Shown here in pieces: positions 41,645 through 49,708 of a DNA stretch of 54,238 nucleotides (its first letter is position 1; the number at the start of each line of letters is the position of its first letter). The stretch lies in assembly GCA_910576895.1 (NCBI GenBank), contig CAJTJZ010000009.1:1-54238 (forward strand). The letters run 5' to 3'. The notes beneath the pieces are model-generated. The model saw only the letters and a program-made list of their open reading frames with translations, was not told the origin of the DNA and ran no database searches. The position numbers were made by a program, and so were the translations under genes. This stretch comes from an uncultured Lachnospiraceae bacterium. GTDB lineage: Bacteria; Bacillota; Clostridia; Lachnospirales; Lachnospiraceae.

Positions 41645-44206
41645 ATGGCAAAAAAAGTAAATACTGAAAGAAAAACAACAGCAGAAAAGAAAATAAAGAC
41701 AGAAGAAAAAAATAGCGACCATGAGGAAAAAAAGAAGAAAAAGAAAACAAAGAATAAAGTATGGAAAAGAATAAAGCTCGCTTTGCAAATATTCTTTTTG
41801 CTTCTTATGGTTACTGTTTTAATTCTTGTCCTTGTATTATATGTAAAATATGGAAAAGGCATTATGGCATTGCAGGATGAAGCAAATGCAATTGTAGCAG
41901 CATCTTCTGAAGAATCTTTTCGACAGTCAGAAACAACATTAATTTATTATGATGATGGTTCTAGAATGGCAAAGCTTAAAGGAGAAAAAGATACTTTTTA
42001 TCTTGACTATGAAGAAATTCCACAAACGGCTGTAAAAGCGATGATAGCAACCGAGGATAAAAAGTTTTTTAAACACAATGGTGTTGATTTAAAAGGTACT
42101 TTGCGTGCAGCAGTTTCTCTTGTGAAAAACAAACGAATTACACAAGGTGGAAGTACGATTACTATGCAGCTTGCCAGAAATGTTTTTATCTCCAAAGAAA
42201 AAAGTTTTGAACGTAAGATTAAGGAAATGTATATTGCCGTTGCTATGGAGAAAAAGTATTCTAAAATGAAGATTATGGAGTTTTATTTGAATAATATTTA
42301 TTTTATGAATGGTTATTATGGTATTCAGGCAGCCGCAAAAGGATATTTCGGCAAAAGTGTAAATGAACTTGATTTATCACAGATTGCATTTTTATGTGCA
42401 ATTCCAAATAGCCCAACGTATTATGATCCATTAGAACATAAAGATCATACATTAGAACGTCGGGATCGTATTTTAGAACAGATGAAGGATGATGGTTATA
42501 TTTCCAAGGCAGAATGTGCAGAGGCACAAGCAGAGGAAATTACAGTGAAAGAGCCAAAGACATCGGGGAAACGAAAGGGATATGAACCATTTGTTTATGA
42601 ATGTGCAATTAAATCTTTAATGAAAGCATATGGATTTGAATTTGAATATCGTTTTGATTCTGTAGAAGATGAAGAAGATTACGATAAAAATTATGAAGAA
42701 GTCTATAATCAATGCAAACAAAGATTATATAATGATGGCTATCGTATTCATACCTCCATAAATAAAAAGAAACAGAAGAAATTACAACATCAGGTAAATG
42801 CACAGCTTTCTGTACGCAAGGATAAAAAAGATGGAATTTATAAATTTCAAGGTGCTGCTGTTTGTATTGATAATAAAGATGGCAGGGTAGTAGCGATTGT
42901 TGGTGGACGTTCTCAAAAGGTTTTAACAGGATTTGAGCTTAATCGGGCTTATCAAAGCTATCGCCAGCCGGGAAGTGCAATTAAGCCAATTGTAGTTTAT
43001 ACACCAATGTTTGAACGTGGTTATACACCATCTACAATAGTAAGAGATGAACAATTTGAAGGTGGACCTAGAAATTCTAATGGTGTTTATTCTGGCGATA
43101 TTACGATTCGATATGCTTTAGAGCAATCAAAAAATACAATTGCATGGAAATTATTTGATGAGTTAAAACCAGTAAATGGATTAAAATATCTTCTGAAAAT
43201 GGGATTTAATAAAATTGTGGATGAAGATTATACACTTTCTACTTCATTAGGTGGTATGACATATGGAGTGAGCGTTGTAGAATTGACATCTGCTTATGCA
43301 GCATTGGAAAATGATGGAAAATTTAGAGAGCCAACTTGTATTGTAAGAATTACAGATGCAGATGGAAAAGAAATTGTTTCTAAGGATGTTGAGGAAAAAA
43401 GAGTATATAAAAAAGATGCAGCACGTATCACAACGGATATTTTACAGGGTGTATTAAAAGTTGGAACAGCTCGTGGCCGCAACCTATCTACAACAGCATC
43501 TGCTGGAAAAACTGGTACGACAAATGATAAAAAAGATGGTTATTTTGTAGGTTATACTCGTTATTATACGACAGGTGTATGGGTTGGATGTGATATGCCT
43601 GTAAGAATAGATGATTTATCTGGTGCGACTTATCCACTATCTATTTGGTATAATTTTATGCAGGAAATCCATAAAAATAAGGAATGGAAAGATTTTGAGC
43701 CATATGAGGATAAAGATAATGATGATAGTGATCAAAAGGATTATGGATATGATAAGGAAGACGATATCTATGATGATGGCGATTATCAGGATGTAAAGGA
43801 CTATGAAGATCCAGAAGAGGATGATGATTTGGAGGATGATAATACGCCGGCATTTGAGGATACGTCAGAAGATGATGATATTCCAGATTTGGATGATGAT
43901 AATAATGATGATGACTATAATATGGATAATGAAGATGATGATAGTAATGGTGATGATATAGATGATAATAATAACGGTGACGATGATGATGAATATGAGG
44001 TAACACCAGAAGTTCCCATTATTAGTGGAGAGGATTCTAATAATGAACCAGAACCAGAGCCTGATCCAGAGCCACAACCTGATCCAGAACCAACATCAGA
44101 TCCAGAATCACAGTCACAGCCAGATATTCAAGGTGATAATAGTGTACCAACGGGTAGTGATGATGTACAGCAAACAGAACCACCAGATATTGGATTGATG
44201 GAATAA
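41645..44206 (+). CDS. Class A penicillin-binding protein (PBP1a-like) with Asp-rich tail
   Basis: An 853-residue bifunctional peptidoglycan synthase. A lysine-rich cytoplasmic N-terminus precedes one TM helix (about 48-70). The GT51 glycosyltransferase shows IATEDKKFFKHNGVD, ITQGGSTITMQLARN and EFYLNNIYFMNG. The transpeptidase has its active Ser in RQPGSAIKP (SxxK), SKN in ALEQSKNTIAW (SxN) and KTG in SAGKTGTTND. After about residue 690 comes an unusual tail: about 100 residues dominated by Asp/Glu/Asn, then a Pro-Glu repeat segment (EPEPDPEPQPDPEP). The catalytic core is complete. Many Firmicute PBP1 proteins have disordered tails, but this one is strongly acidic. Confidence 0.95.
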   Translation: MAKKVNTERKTTAEKKIKTEEKNSDHEEKKKKKKTKNKVWKRIKLALQIFFLLLMVTVLILVLVLYVKYGKGIMALQDEANAIVAASSEESFRQSETTLIYYDDGSRMAKLKGEKDTFYLDYEEIPQTAVKAMIATEDKKFFKHNGVDLKGTLRAAVSLVKNKRITQGGSTITMQLARNVFISKEKSFERKIKEMYIAVAMEKKYSKMKIMEFYLNNIYFMNGYYGIQAAAKGYFGKSVNELDLSQIAFLCAIPNSPTYYDPLEHKDHTLERRDRILEQMKDDGYISKAECAEAQAEEITVKEPKTSGKRKGYEPFVYECAIKSLMKAYGFEFEYRFDSVEDEEDYDKNYEEVYNQCKQRLYNDGYRIHTSINKKKQKKLQHQVNAQLSVRKDKKDGIYKFQGAAVCIDNKDGRVVAIVGGRSQKVLTGFELNRAYQSYRQPGSAIKPIVVYTPMFERGYTPSTIVRDEQFEGGPRNSNGVYSGDITIRYALEQSKNTIAWKLFDELKPVNGLKYLLKMGFNKIVDEDYTLSTSLGGMTYGVSVVELTSAYAALENDGKFREPTCIVRITDADGKEIVSKDVEEKRVYKKDAARITTDILQGVLKVGTARGRNLSTTASAGKTGTTNDKKDGYFVGYTRYYTTGVWVGCDMPVRIDDLSGATYPLSIWYNFMQEIHKNKEWKDFEPYEDKDNDDSDQKDYGYDKEDDIYDDGDYQDVKDYEDPEEDDDLEDDNTPAFEDTSEDDDIPDLDDDNNDDDYNMDNEDDDSNGDDIDDNNNGDDDDEYEVTPEVPIISGEDSNNEPEPEPDPEPQPDPEPTSDPESQSQPDIQGDNSVPTGSDDVQQTEPPDIGLME

Positions 44207-44247
44207 AGGACAATCTTTTATTTGTTAGTAAAATTTATTTGTAAAAG

Positions 44248-44275
44248 AGCAGCTTTTTATAAAGCTGCTTTTTTT
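44248..44275 (+). terminator. Terminator of the PBP gene
   Basis: AGCAGCTTT (44248-44256) pairs with AAAGCTGCT (44260-44268), followed by seven T. Confidence 0.9.
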
Positions 44276-44440
44276 AAGCATTATTATATTTTTAGAGATT
44301 ATTAGAGCTGATAATAGATAGAATAGGATTTAAAGCAATTTAGCTTAAAATAATTAGAAAGGAAAATAATACCAAGACTTTTTTGAAATCTATTATTGAA
44401 AAAGATAAGATTTATTGATAAAATAGGAATGATTCTTAAT

Positions 44441-44893
44441 ATGAAAGGAGGTATTACCATAGCTGGTACAAAATTTAGTCGTCAAAGACAATGTATTATA
44501 GAATATTTAAAAGAAACAAAACAACATCCAACGGCAGAGATGGTATATCTTCATGTCCAAAAGAAGTATCCTAACATTAGTTTAGGAACAGTTTATCGCA
44601 ACTTAAAGCTTTTGGCAGATCAGGGGAAGATAAAGAGGCTTTGTTATGGTGATAGTAAAGAGCGTTTTGATGGTAATATCAGCCAGCATAACCACTTTAT
44701 ATGCAAACAATGTGACAATGTTATAGATTTAGATATGGAATCTTTTGAACATATCAATACATTAGCACAGGTTTGCTTTTCAGGAAAAATAGAAGGTCAT
44801 ATCACTTATTTTTATGGAGTTTGTAAAGGATGTTTAAATAAAATAAACACAGAGACTTCTAATGATACTAAAAAAACAGAAATAGAAAAATAG
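44441..44893 (+). CDS. perR: Fur-family regulator, PerR-like
   Basis: A roughly 145-residue Fur/PerR repressor: winged helix at about 8-85 (FSRQRQCIIEYLKETKQHPT, ISLGTVYRNLKLLADQGKIK) and a dimer/metal domain with HNHFICKQCDNVIDLD and GVCKGCLN (two CxxC zinc pairs). SRFDG-type text (KERFDGNISQHNH) supports PerR. ATG 44441 is the nearest standard start, but its Shine-Dalgarno is poor. A perfect AAAGGAGG lies inside that frame 7 bases before an ATA codon (44459). Translation from there would give (M)AGTKFSRQRQ, the usual N-terminus of this group. The rubrerythrin gene downstream fits a peroxide regulon. Confidence 0.88.
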   Translation: MKGGITIAGTKFSRQRQCIIEYLKETKQHPTAEMVYLHVQKKYPNISLGTVYRNLKLLADQGKIKRLCYGDSKERFDGNISQHNHFICKQCDNVIDLDMESFEHINTLAQVCFSGKIEGHITYFYGVCKGCLNKINTETSNDTKKTEIEK

Positions 44894-44924
44894 ATAGAAA
44901 AAAATAATAATTTTTAAAAATGTG

Positions 44925-44953
44925 TTGACAAAAGTGAGATAATGAGATAATAT
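44925..44953 (+). promoter_or_regulatory. Sigma-A promoter of rubrerythrin
   Basis: TTGACA (44925-44930), 17 bases, TAATAT (44948-44953). A GAGATAAT direct repeat fills the spacer. Confidence 0.85.
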
Positions 44954-44954
44954 A

Positions 44955-44977
44955 TCAATATCAGTAACGATTATTGA
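44955..44977 (+). promoter_or_regulatory. Possible PerR operator (TCAATA-N11-TATTGA)
   Basis: TCAATA (44955-44960) and TATTGA (44972-44977) form an inverted repeat right after the -10 box. It is not the canonical 7-1-7 Per box, so this is tentative. Confidence 0.35.
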
Positions 44978-45069
44978 TTTATTAAAAAAATTAACTATAA
45001 ATCCAGCAAGTATAAAGTATGGATTTATGGTAAAAATAATATTATATTTAAGAAAAGGAGAGTATTGCT

Positions 45070-45612
45070 ATGGCAAAATTTGTATGTACAGTATGTGGTT
45101 ATGTTTATGAGGGAGATGCTGCACCAGAGAAGTGTCCACAATGTAATGCACCTGCTTCTAAGTTTAAAAAACAAGATGATGAAATGAGTTGGGCAGCAGA
45201 ACATGTTGTTGGTGTTGCACAGGGTGTAAGCGAAGATATTATGGCTGATTTAAGAGCAAACTTTACAGGTGAGTGTACAGAGGTTGGTATGTATCTTGCT
45301 ATGGCAAGGGTAGCACATCGTGAAGGTTATCCAGAAGTTGGTCTTTATTATGAAAAAGCAGCATGGGAAGAAGCAGAACATGCAGCAAAATTTGCAGAAT
45401 TATTAGGTGAAGTTGTTACAGATAGTACAAAGAAGAATCTGGAACTTCGTATGGAAGCAGAAAACGGTGCAACAGCAGGTAAATTTGATTTAGCAAAACG
45501 TGCAAAAGCTGCTGATTTAGATGCTATTCATGATACTGTACATGAAATGGCAAAAGATGAAGCAAGACATGGAAGGGCATTTGCTGGATTGTTAAAGAGA
45601 TATTTTAGTTAA
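45070..45612 (+). CDS. rbr: Reverse rubrerythrin (rubredoxin domain first)
   Basis: A 180-residue peroxide reductase. The N-terminal rubredoxin-like domain has its iron cysteines in FVCTVCGYVYEGDAAPEKCP and QCNA. The C-terminal ferritin-like four-helix domain shows the di-iron ligands in TGECTEVGMYLAMARVAHRE, EEAEHAAKFAELLGE and AKDEARHGRAFAG. The domain order is inverted compared with classical rubrerythrin and is typical of Clostridia, where it reduces H2O2 and O2 with NADH-derived electrons. It has a strong promoter, AAAGGAGAG before the ATG and its own terminator. Position after the PerR-like gene suggests peroxide control. Confidence 0.95.
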   Translation: MAKFVCTVCGYVYEGDAAPEKCPQCNAPASKFKKQDDEMSWAAEHVVGVAQGVSEDIMADLRANFTGECTEVGMYLAMARVAHREGYPEVGLYYEKAAWEEAEHAAKFAELLGEVVTDSTKKNLELRMEAENGATAGKFDLAKRAKAADLDAIHDTVHEMAKDEARHGRAFAGLLKRYFS

Positions 45613-45641
45613 TTTCTAGTAAAAAAATAAGAGTAAAAATT

Positions 45642-45676
45642 GGAGTATATTGGAACAGTGCATATACTCCTTTTTT
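45642..45676 (+). terminator. Terminator of rubrerythrin
   Basis: GGAGTATAT (45642-45650) pairs with ATATACTCC (45662-45670), then six T. Confidence 0.9.
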
Positions 45677-45730
45677 ATTTGGAAAGTAATATGGAAAAAA
45701 ACGAAATAGTGAGAAATAAAAGAGCAGCTC

Positions 45731-45759
45731 TTGACACTCTTTGTATTTCCATGTAAAAT
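45731..45759 (+). promoter_or_regulatory. Sigma-A promoter of the TerY-C/RCC1/TerY-P cluster
   Basis: TTGACA (45731-45736), 17 bases, TAAAAT (45754-45759), 29 bases before the first ATG of the cluster. No convincing terminator is seen from here to the window end. Confidence 0.8.
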
Positions 45760-45787
45760 TTTTCTAAATTACAAAGGGAGTGAACAT

Positions 45788-46141
45788 ATGGAAGCAGCAG
45801 TGATTTTAGCAAAATGTCCAAAGAAGAAGAAATTATATGGAATTAGAGTTCAGAAAATGTCAGATGGGGATTGGTGGCGTACATGGGCATTTCCGGTAGA
45901 CGAAAAAAGAGCACACAAAGAAGGATATGACACAACAAAGGTTCAGGGAAGCTTATATTATACAAAGGAATATAAGGGCTGTCCATATTGTGAGGCAAAA
46001 TCATTTGTGCAATGCAGTGGATGTTTTAAAATATTTTGCTGGAATGGAGAAGAACAAATGACTTGTCCATGGTGTAATGGAAAATTAGGCAGTATAGTAA
46101 CTACAACAGAGAAATTTCATGTTTCTGGAGGAGATATTTAA
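45788..46141 (+). CDS. TerY-C-like zinc-binding protein
   Basis: A 117-residue protein from the ATG at 45788 (AAGGGAGTG upstream); the longer frame covers the promoter. The first half is a small beta domain (MEAAVILAKCPKKKKLYGIR, WWRTWAFPVDEKRAHKEGYD). The second half carries two or three zinc-ribbon pairs: Cys65-x2-Cys68 (GCPYCEAKS), Cys76-x2-Cys79 (QCSGC), Cys84 and Cys93-x2-Cys96 (TCPWC). This matches the TerY-C metal-binding domain, named for its occurrence with TerY vWA proteins. In Ter stress systems it is thought to be an adaptor for the kinase-phosphatase-vWA triad, which lies further along this same strand. It is the first gene of the cluster. Confidence 0.8.
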   Translation: MEAAVILAKCPKKKKLYGIRVQKMSDGDWWRTWAFPVDEKRAHKEGYDTTKVQGSLYYTKEYKGCPYCEAKSFVQCSGCFKIFCWNGEEQMTCPWCNGKLGSIVTTTEKFHVSGGDI

Positions 46142-46160
46142 TTGTTAATATCTATACGAA

Positions 46161-46190
46161 ATGGTCTGTTTTTTTGACCATTAGTATAAT
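46161..46190 (+). repeat. Hairpin-AGTATA element, copy 4 (upstream of the RCC1 gene)
   Basis: ATGGTC, loop TGTTTTTTT, GACCAT (perfect 6-bp stem), then TAGTATAAT. TATAAT (46185-46190) could serve as a -10 for the first RCC1-like gene, 28 bases before its ATG. Confidence 0.65.
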
Positions 46191-46217
46191 ATTTTGACAG
46201 AGGGGAAGAAAGATAAC

Positions 46218-48515
46218 ATGGAATGTAAAAAATGTGGAAGTAATTGGAGTAGTAATATTCAAATGAAAAAATGTCCTTTTTGTGGGGCGGATCTTTTTAT
46301 AGTAAATTCTGATATATCTATTGTAGATGCTCTTAAGATAATTATTCAAAAAGATGGAAAAGAAATTTTAAAATCTGGTGCAAGAGTACAATCTATGGTT
46401 ATGGATTATGTAAAAGGATATGAGCGTGAAAAAAAATTATTTGGCATTGCATGTCGAAATGGAGTTTTGGATTTTGCTTATGAGATGTTTAATATAGAAA
46501 ATATAGAACAGCAAAAAGCATATGCAGGAAAATCAAAGGCAAAATTAGAATATGATGCATTTTTATCGGAAGAAAATGCGGAAATTGTAATCAATATTAT
46601 TTTAGAATCATTAGGGGCAACTTTTCGATTAGGACAAGAACAAAAAGAGTTTTATCATATAAAAGAAACGAAGGAAACAAGGGTAGATTCTCATATTAGT
46701 ATTGCAAAAACTTATGTTTATAAATCAAATTTATGGAAAGATATAAAACATATAGAGAGTATAAAAGAAAATAAAAATAATATTAATAATGTAGAAATAT
46801 ATAAGAAAGAAAAGGAAACAATTTCCATAGATCCTAGACAGGGATTACAAGAGATAAAAAGTAATATGATAGCAGTATCTTGTGGACGGCATCATATGGT
46901 GGGACTAAAAAGAGATGGAACAGTGGTTGCTATGGGAAGTAATTTATATGGACAATGTAATATTGATACTTGGCATGAAATTGTATCTATTTCTTGTGGT
47001 GGCTGGCACACAGTAGGGCTAAAGCAGAATGGAACAGTGGTTGCTGTTGGGCGGCTTGATTGTTTAATTCAGGGAAGATTTCTTTCATCTTCTTTAAGAA
47101 AAGATGGAATGGCAATTTCTATGGGACAAAGTGGTGTTAGTGGCTGGAAAAATATCGTAGCAATTGCATGTGGCGAAAGTCATACCGTAGGGCTTAGAAA
47201 AGATGGAAGTGTTGTTGCTGTTGGAAGTAATGTGAAAGGTCAATGTAATGTAAGTTCTTGGCAGGATATGATAGCAATTGCATGTGGCGATAGTCATACC
47301 GTAGGATTAAGACAGAATGGAACAGTGATTGCTATAGGAAGTAATGGAAAGGGACAATGTAATGTTGCAGATTGGCAAGATATCATAGCAATCGCATGTG
47401 GCGATAGTCATACCGTAGGATTAAGAAAAGATGGAACGGTTGTTGCTGTTGGTAATAATATGGATGGGCAATGTAATATTAATATTTCATGGAAAAATAT
47501 TACTGCTATTTCTTGTGGATATTGGCATACGGTAGGATTAAGAGAGGATGGAACAGTGGTTGCTATTGGCAACAATATTGATGGACAATGTGATGTTCTT
47601 ACTTGGCAAAATATTGTATATATATCTTGCTGGGATAGGCATACAATGGGGATACAAAAGGATGGAGTTGTGCTTACCGCAGGGGATCGCACTGGTAATC
47701 TTTGTGATGTTCATGGATGGCGGAATATGATAGCAGTATCATGTGGCGATAGCCATACCGTAGGTTTGCAGAAAAATGGTAGAGTGCTTGCCGTTGGAGA
47801 TATTATGTATGGACAATGTAATGTAGATAGTTGGAGAGAGATTGAAGCAATTTCATGTGGCGGAAACTGTACCATTGCATTAAAGCAGGATGGAACAGTG
47901 GTTGCAGCAGGAGATAATCAATATGGACAATGCAATGTTGCTTCTTGGAAAGATATTAGAGCTATTGCCTGTGGTGGAAACTATACATTAGGGATACAAA
48001 AGGATGGAACGGTGATTGCGGCAGGAGATATCTTATTTGCACAAGATGAGCTTTGTAAATGGAAAAATATTATTGCGATTTCTTGCAGTACTTCTCATAT
48101 TGTAGGGCTTAGAAAAGATGGAAGTGTTGTTGCTGTTGGGGATAATGAATATAGACAATGTAATGTAGAAAAATGGTGGGATATTATAGCAATTTCTTGT
48201 GGTGATAGTCATACGATTGGTCTGCGTAAAAGTGGAAAAGTCATTGCTGTAGGAAGAAATATTGATGGTCGTTGTGAAGTGCATGGCTGGCGATGGCGGA
48301 ATATGGATGCTATCTTTTGTGGACATATACAGACAGTAGGGCTTAAAAAAGATGGAAAATTGATTGCAACAGGAAATAATGAAGATGGCTTTTGTAATGT
48401 AAGTAGATGGCGGAATATTGTATCACTATCTTTTGGACGTTCTCATGTTGTTGGTCTTAGAAAGGATGGAACGGTGATTGCTATGGAAGCTATGGAAGCT
48501 ATGGAAGCTCTTTAA
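46218..48515 (+). CDS. Zinc-ribbon protein with about 15 RCC1-like repeats
   Basis: A 765-residue protein. A zinc ribbon starts it (CKKCGSNWSS then KKCPFCG). A helical domain follows at about 37-135 (ALKIIIQKDGKEILKSGARV and YVKGYEREKKLFGIACRNG), then a charged linker. From about residue 215 to the end there are 14-15 RCC1_2 repeats of about 37 residues, pattern W-x-D/N-I-x-A-I-x-C-G-D-S-H-T-V-G-L-x-x-D-G-T-V-x-A-x-G-x-N-x-x-G-Q-C-N-V. They should form two seven-bladed beta-propellers. One repeat near 47040-47140 is shortened and the last ends in MEAMEAMEAL from a 9-bp repeat. No signal peptide or TM is seen. The function is unknown; RCC1 propellers bind proteins. Confidence 0.85.
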   Translation: MECKKCGSNWSSNIQMKKCPFCGADLFIVNSDISIVDALKIIIQKDGKEILKSGARVQSMVMDYVKGYEREKKLFGIACRNGVLDFAYEMFNIENIEQQKAYAGKSKAKLEYDAFLSEENAEIVINIILESLGATFRLGQEQKEFYHIKETKETRVDSHISIAKTYVYKSNLWKDIKHIESIKENKNNINNVEIYKKEKETISIDPRQGLQEIKSNMIAVSCGRHHMVGLKRDGTVVAMGSNLYGQCNIDTWHEIVSISCGGWHTVGLKQNGTVVAVGRLDCLIQGRFLSSSLRKDGMAISMGQSGVSGWKNIVAIACGESHTVGLRKDGSVVAVGSNVKGQCNVSSWQDMIAIACGDSHTVGLRQNGTVIAIGSNGKGQCNVADWQDIIAIACGDSHTVGLRKDGTVVAVGNNMDGQCNINISWKNITAISCGYWHTVGLREDGTVVAIGNNIDGQCDVLTWQNIVYISCWDRHTMGIQKDGVVLTAGDRTGNLCDVHGWRNMIAVSCGDSHTVGLQKNGRVLAVGDIMYGQCNVDSWREIEAISCGGNCTIALKQDGTVVAAGDNQYGQCNVASWKDIRAIACGGNYTLGIQKDGTVIAAGDILFAQDELCKWKNIIAISCSTSHIVGLRKDGSVVAVGDNEYRQCNVEKWWDIIAISCGDSHTIGLRKSGKVIAVGRNIDGRCEVHGWRWRNMDAIFCGHIQTVGLKKDGKLIATGNNEDGFCNVSRWRNIVSLSFGRSHVVGLRKDGTVIAMEAMEAMEAL
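48480..48506 (+). repeat. 9-bp tandem repeat at the RCC1 gene 3' end
   Basis: GCTATGGAA is repeated three times (48480, 48489, 48498), encoding AMEAMEAME where the family repeat would read AVG. It replaces the end of the last propeller repeat. Confidence 0.9.
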
Positions 48516-48593
48516 AATAGTAGCTGAAATTATATTTTCTTTGAATCATAATTTAAAGTTCATGCTTTATATAATGCAAGGAGAAAAAAATAG

Positions 48594-49607
48594 ATGGGTT
48601 TAAAATTCTATTATCAATTTTTATCTGCATCAGAATGTAATATATATCGTGAGATTGTAAAAGGAATTGAAAAACGTAAAAAAAGTATTCGAGTATTAGG
48701 AAATGGAAAACAGACAGAAAAGATACTGAATTTTGTATATTATGATTATCCAGAATTTTTTTATGTAGATACAACAAAAACAACCTTGCAAGCAAGCAAT
48801 GTTACAACAGTGTTGCAAATTGGCTATCATAAAAATACAGAACAAATCAAAGCAATTGAGCAAAAACTTGAAATTGTTAGTATGAAGTTTTTAAATAAAC
48901 TTGAGAAAACAAAGATGGATAATTTAAGTTTAATTCGATATGTTCATAATTTTATTATTAAAAATACAGAATATGCAATGGAAAATAAAGAACAAGGGCA
49001 AGTTTATGGGGATGTTAGCAGCATTCATGGGGTATTCTTAAATCATAAGGCATTATGTAAAGGGATTGCATTAGCTGCAAAATGGCTGCTTGATAAAGCA
49101 GGTATTATGTCGGCAGTTATGGAGGGAAGGATGATTGATCAGGATTCGCCAAGATTAGAGCATTATACGGGCTCTTGTAATGAAATTAATCATGCATGGA
49201 ATCTGGTATGTGTCAATGACATTTGGCATTTTATGGATGTCACTATGGATTTAGGACGATCGAAAAAGGATTGGATATGTTATGATTATTTTTTAAGAAA
49301 TAAAGAAATATTTGATGCTTATGTGCAATATAGGGATTTATATGTTTCTTGTAAGGAGGAACTATATAGCTATTTTGTTATTTGTAAAGTAGCGTTTTCT
49401 GATAGAGAGATATTAAAAAAATATTTAGCATATTGCAAGAAAAAACATAAAAAACGTATTTATTTTCAATTAAAGGGGGAAGCCTCTAATATAACAGAGG
49501 AACAGATAATCGAGCTTGTAGGACAATATATTACAGGGGAATGCAGATATAGGGTAAATAAAAAGCTTTATATTTACGATATATTCATTAGTGAAGAAAG
49601 AATATAG
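48594..49607 (+). CDS. Transglutaminase-fold protein (papain-like)
   Basis: A 337-residue protein. After a helical N-terminal region (1-100), a transglutaminase core shows the full triad order: Cys155 in NHKALCKGIALAAKWLLDKA, His200 in NEINHAWNLVCVN and Asp215 in HFMDVTMDLG. The C-terminal 100 residues are a separate, basic domain. No signal peptide, so it is cytoplasmic. In this family members can be proteases, transglutaminases or inactive binders; the intact triad suggests activity. It lies between the two zinc-ribbon/RCC1 genes, 78 bases after the first, with AAGGAG 10 bases before its ATG. Its conserved company suggests a processing or effector role in the same system; that is inference. 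Confidence 0.82.
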   Translation: MGLKFYYQFLSASECNIYREIVKGIEKRKKSIRVLGNGKQTEKILNFVYYDYPEFFYVDTTKTTLQASNVTTVLQIGYHKNTEQIKAIEQKLEIVSMKFLNKLEKTKMDNLSLIRYVHNFIIKNTEYAMENKEQGQVYGDVSSIHGVFLNHKALCKGIALAAKWLLDKAGIMSAVMEGRMIDQDSPRLEHYTGSCNEINHAWNLVCVNDIWHFMDVTMDLGRSKKDWICYDYFLRNKEIFDAYVQYRDLYVSCKEELYSYFVICKVAFSDREILKKYLAYCKKKHKKRIYFQLKGEASNITEEQIIELVGQYITGECRYRVNKKLYIYDIFISEERI

Positions 49608-49616
49608 GCAGAATGC

Positions 49617-49636
49617 AAGAATGCTTTGGCGTTCTT
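49617..49636 (+). other. Hairpin in the transglutaminase-RCC1 gap
   Basis: AAGAATGC-TTTG-GCGTTCTT forms an 8-bp stem in a 101-base gap that is clearly richer in GC than its surroundings. There is no T-tract, so it is not a plain terminator. It might adjust expression within the operon. Confidence 0.35.
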
Positions 49637-49708
49637 CAGCGGTGCATGGGTCAGTTTGCTGATAAAATCGTCTCCGCACGTCTGCCATAAAAAGGGAGTG
49701 CCGAAAGG

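Noticed and set aside
43656..44006. His/Tyr-rich minus-strand frame
   Set aside because: It is the reverse of the GAT-rich Asp tail of the PBP gene, with no start signal or family.
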